From assembly GCA_025997215.1 (NCBI GenBank), contig BNUH01000065.1, positions 1-15,041 of the forward strand: 15,041 bases of DNA, read 5' to 3'. The notes below the pieces were generated by a model that was given only the letters and a program-made list of their open reading frames with translations, searched no databases and was not told the DNA's origin. The translations under genes were made by a program, and so were the position numbers. How positions within the stretch are numbered: the stretch's first letter is position 1; each line of letters starts with the position of its first letter. This DNA is from Clostridia bacterium. GTDB taxonomy: Bacteria > Bacillota_A > Clostridia > Christensenellales > Aristaeellaceae. Below, one piece after another: positions 14,326-15,041 of the stretch.

Positions 14326-14478
14326 CCAGGGCAAAATCATTTACTTTTCAAGCAGCTTCTACAATCGATTTTTGTCATACAAGGCGTCACTTTTCGACCT
14401 CAAGTGCGAGAAAAACGGATTGAAGAGGCTGGGATTTTACTCGTATTTTGTCGGTTTGAGTAAATGATTTTGCCCTGG
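14326..14478. mobile_element. MITE-like foldback element, 153 bases, 20-base perfect terminal inverted repeats
   Basis: The ends are CCAGGGCAAAATCATTTACT (14326-14345) and its exact reverse complement (14459-14478). Inside is a second, imperfect inverted repeat of 14 bases with 12 matching (14353-14366 against 14418-14431), then CACTT (14388-14392) / AAGTG (14402-14406) near the centre, so the whole element can fold back on itself. It has no convincing reading frame. No target-site duplication is obvious next to the repeats. It lies between the divergent promoters of the sensor operon and the dehydrogenase gene. The ends do not resemble the IS630 end nearby, so a different transposase is implied. 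A large regulatory stem-loop is the alternative. Confidence 0.65.
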
Positions 14479-14495
14479 TAAATTCCAAAACCGCG

Positions 14496-14524
14496 TTGAC
14501 AATGTAGACCATATATAGTACAAT
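14496..14524 (+). promoter_or_regulatory. Promoter of the interrupted dehydrogenase gene
   Basis: TTGACA (14496-14501) and TACAAT (14519-14524) with a 17-base spacer. A palindrome TGTGCACA (14524-14531) covers the expected start site, and the leader begins with a stem-loop, CTGTAT (14537-14542) / ATACAG (14550-14555), either of which may be regulatory. Confidence 0.7.
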
Positions 14525-14621
14525 GTGCACAAGGTGCTGTATTACAAGCATACAGTAGCATAGGCTTACGCATCTGCTTGCCGCGCTTCATTAAGGTTGA
14601 ATTCAGGGAAGGAGCCGTGGT

Positions 14622-14810
14622 ATGTCTGCATCAATAGCGCGAAGCCTAGAGGGGCTGTTTTCGCTGGAGGGCAAGGTTGTATTGCTTACCGGGGCTACGG
14701 GCGGCATTGGCAGCATCTTAGCCGAGGGGTTTGCGTCGGCGGGAGCTGCCTTGGCGCTTTGCGACTTGGATCGAAACGCGTTAAGCCTTTTGACCGATAT
14801 AGCAATTTGA
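14622..14810 (+). pseudogene. Short-chain dehydrogenase/reductase, interrupted by IS630
   Basis: The first part of a classical short-chain dehydrogenase. After a short lead, LEGKVVLLTGATGGIGSILA (16-35) supplies the first beta-strand and the glycine-rich nucleotide-binding motif TGATGGIG; GAALALCDLDRNAL (41-54) follows, with Asp48/Asp50 suggesting preference for NAD over NADP. The frame then meets a stop at 14810 after 62 codons, far short of the usual 250 or so, and the catalytic Tyr-x3-Lys is missing. An IS630 transposase gene on the other strand ends at 14815, so insertion near 14798-14801 (a TATA stretch; IS630 targets TA) has broken the gene. GGAAGGAG lies seven bases before the ATG. The rest of the gene may continue beyond the element, outside the window. 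Before disruption it may have oxidised the sugar handled by this locus. Confidence 0.85.
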
Positions 14811-15041
14811 TTTATTATAGACCATAGCCGCAGTGTTTGACCCACCCTAAGCAGTCATCATTAGTGAAGGTTTCCAACGCCTTTCCAATAGCGCAAACAA
14901 GATCTTCGGCTGTTCTTGCTTTTTCTTTGCGTAGATATGCTTTCATTTTTGACCAGGCTAATTCTATCGGGTTATACTCAGGTGAATATGGTGGTAAAAA
15001 TATGACATTTATTCCTTTCTCAATTAACGGTTCCATAACTG
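14798..15041 (-). mobile_element. IS630-family insertion sequence, transposase-3'-end side (partial)
   Basis: The element runs from the break in the dehydrogenase gene, around the TATA at 14798-14801, to the window edge. The transposase gene accounts for nearly all of it. The other end, the second terminal repeat and the TA duplication are outside the window, so the exact boundary is approximate. Confidence 0.7.
14815..15041 (-). CDS. IS630-family transposase, C-terminal part of DDE domain (partial)
   Basis: The frame is open from the window edge to TAA at 14817-14815 and gives the last 75 or so residues of an IS630-type transposase. The motif INVIFLPPYSPEYNPIELAW is the family hallmark around the third acid of the catalytic DDE triad (the Glu in NPIE), followed by WSKMKAYLR and a helical tail. 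The upstream part, with the two catalytic Asp residues, lies beyond the window. An in-frame ATG at 15036 is internal and not a real start. Such proteins cut and paste the element at TA dinucleotides. Whether this copy is intact cannot be judged here. Confidence 0.93.
   Translation of the reverse strand, partial: VMEPLIEKGINVIFLPPYSPEYNPIELAWSKMKAYLRKEKARTAEDLVCAIGKALETFTNDDCLGWVKHCGYGL

Noticed and set aside
14326..14478. Foldback element as an internally deleted copy of the neighbouring IS630
   Set aside because: Its 20-base ends share no clear similarity with the sequence at the IS630 end near 14798-14820.
14400..14591. 63-codon minus-strand frame crossing the foldback element
   Set aside because: It has no known motif, runs through the inverted repeat and a promoter, and its start lacks a convincing ribosome binding site.
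1..15041. CRISPR arrays, tRNA or rRNA genes, riboswitches
   Set aside because: No regularly spaced repeats, cloverleaf-like segments or recognised riboswitch cores were seen while reading both strands.

Overview
The window reads as a chromosomal sugar-uptake and sugar-sensing region from a Gram-positive, Firmicutes-type bacterium, most likely class Clostridia. The evidence is strong AGGAGG-type ribosome binding sites, near-consensus TTGACA/TATAAT promoters with 17-base spacing, a lipobox-bearing binding protein paired with a YesM/YesN-type two-component system, and several gene families common in that group. Base composition looks moderate (about half G+C). Genus cannot be given from the sequence alone.

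Layout. (1) 1-1977, minus strand: the N-terminal two thirds of an N-acetylglucosamine-6-phosphate deacetylase-like gene (nagA, cut by the window edge), preceded in the same operon by a ROK-family repressor. (2) 1978-2223: a divergent promoter region with two textbook promoters and several small palindromes. (3) 2224-3555, plus strand: a neutral-ceramidase-family hydrolase, ending in a strong hairpin. (4) About 3640-5177: a small accessory island holding a hicAB toxin-antitoxin pair, a truncated Rpn-type nuclease gene on the opposite strand, an AT-rich GNAT acetyltransferase and a truncated zinc-ribbon protein. (5) 5174-10064, minus strand: a complete sugar ABC transporter operon (binding protein, double-domain ATPase, two permeases) most like the E. 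coli YtfR/YtfT/YjfF galactofuranose system. (6) 10192-14293, minus strand: a three-component sensor operon made of a YtfQ-like lipoprotein, a YesM-type histidine kinase and a YesN-type AraC response regulator. (7) 14326-14478: a foldback, MITE-like element with 20-base perfect terminal inverted repeats, lying just upstream of the sensor promoter. (8) 14496-15041: a short-chain dehydrogenase gene interrupted after about 59 codons by an IS630-family insertion sequence that runs off the window.

How it fits together. The lipoprotein probably binds an external sugar and signals through the kinase to the AraC-type regulator, which would switch on the adjacent transporter operon from its own promoter at 10059-10087. 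The deacetylase, ROK repressor, ceramidase-like hydrolase and (before disruption) the dehydrogenase would then act on the imported compound. The substrate is not known; a furanose or an N-acylated amino sugar is only a guess. The accessory island, MITE and IS630 show that the locus has been repeatedly invaded and partly eroded.
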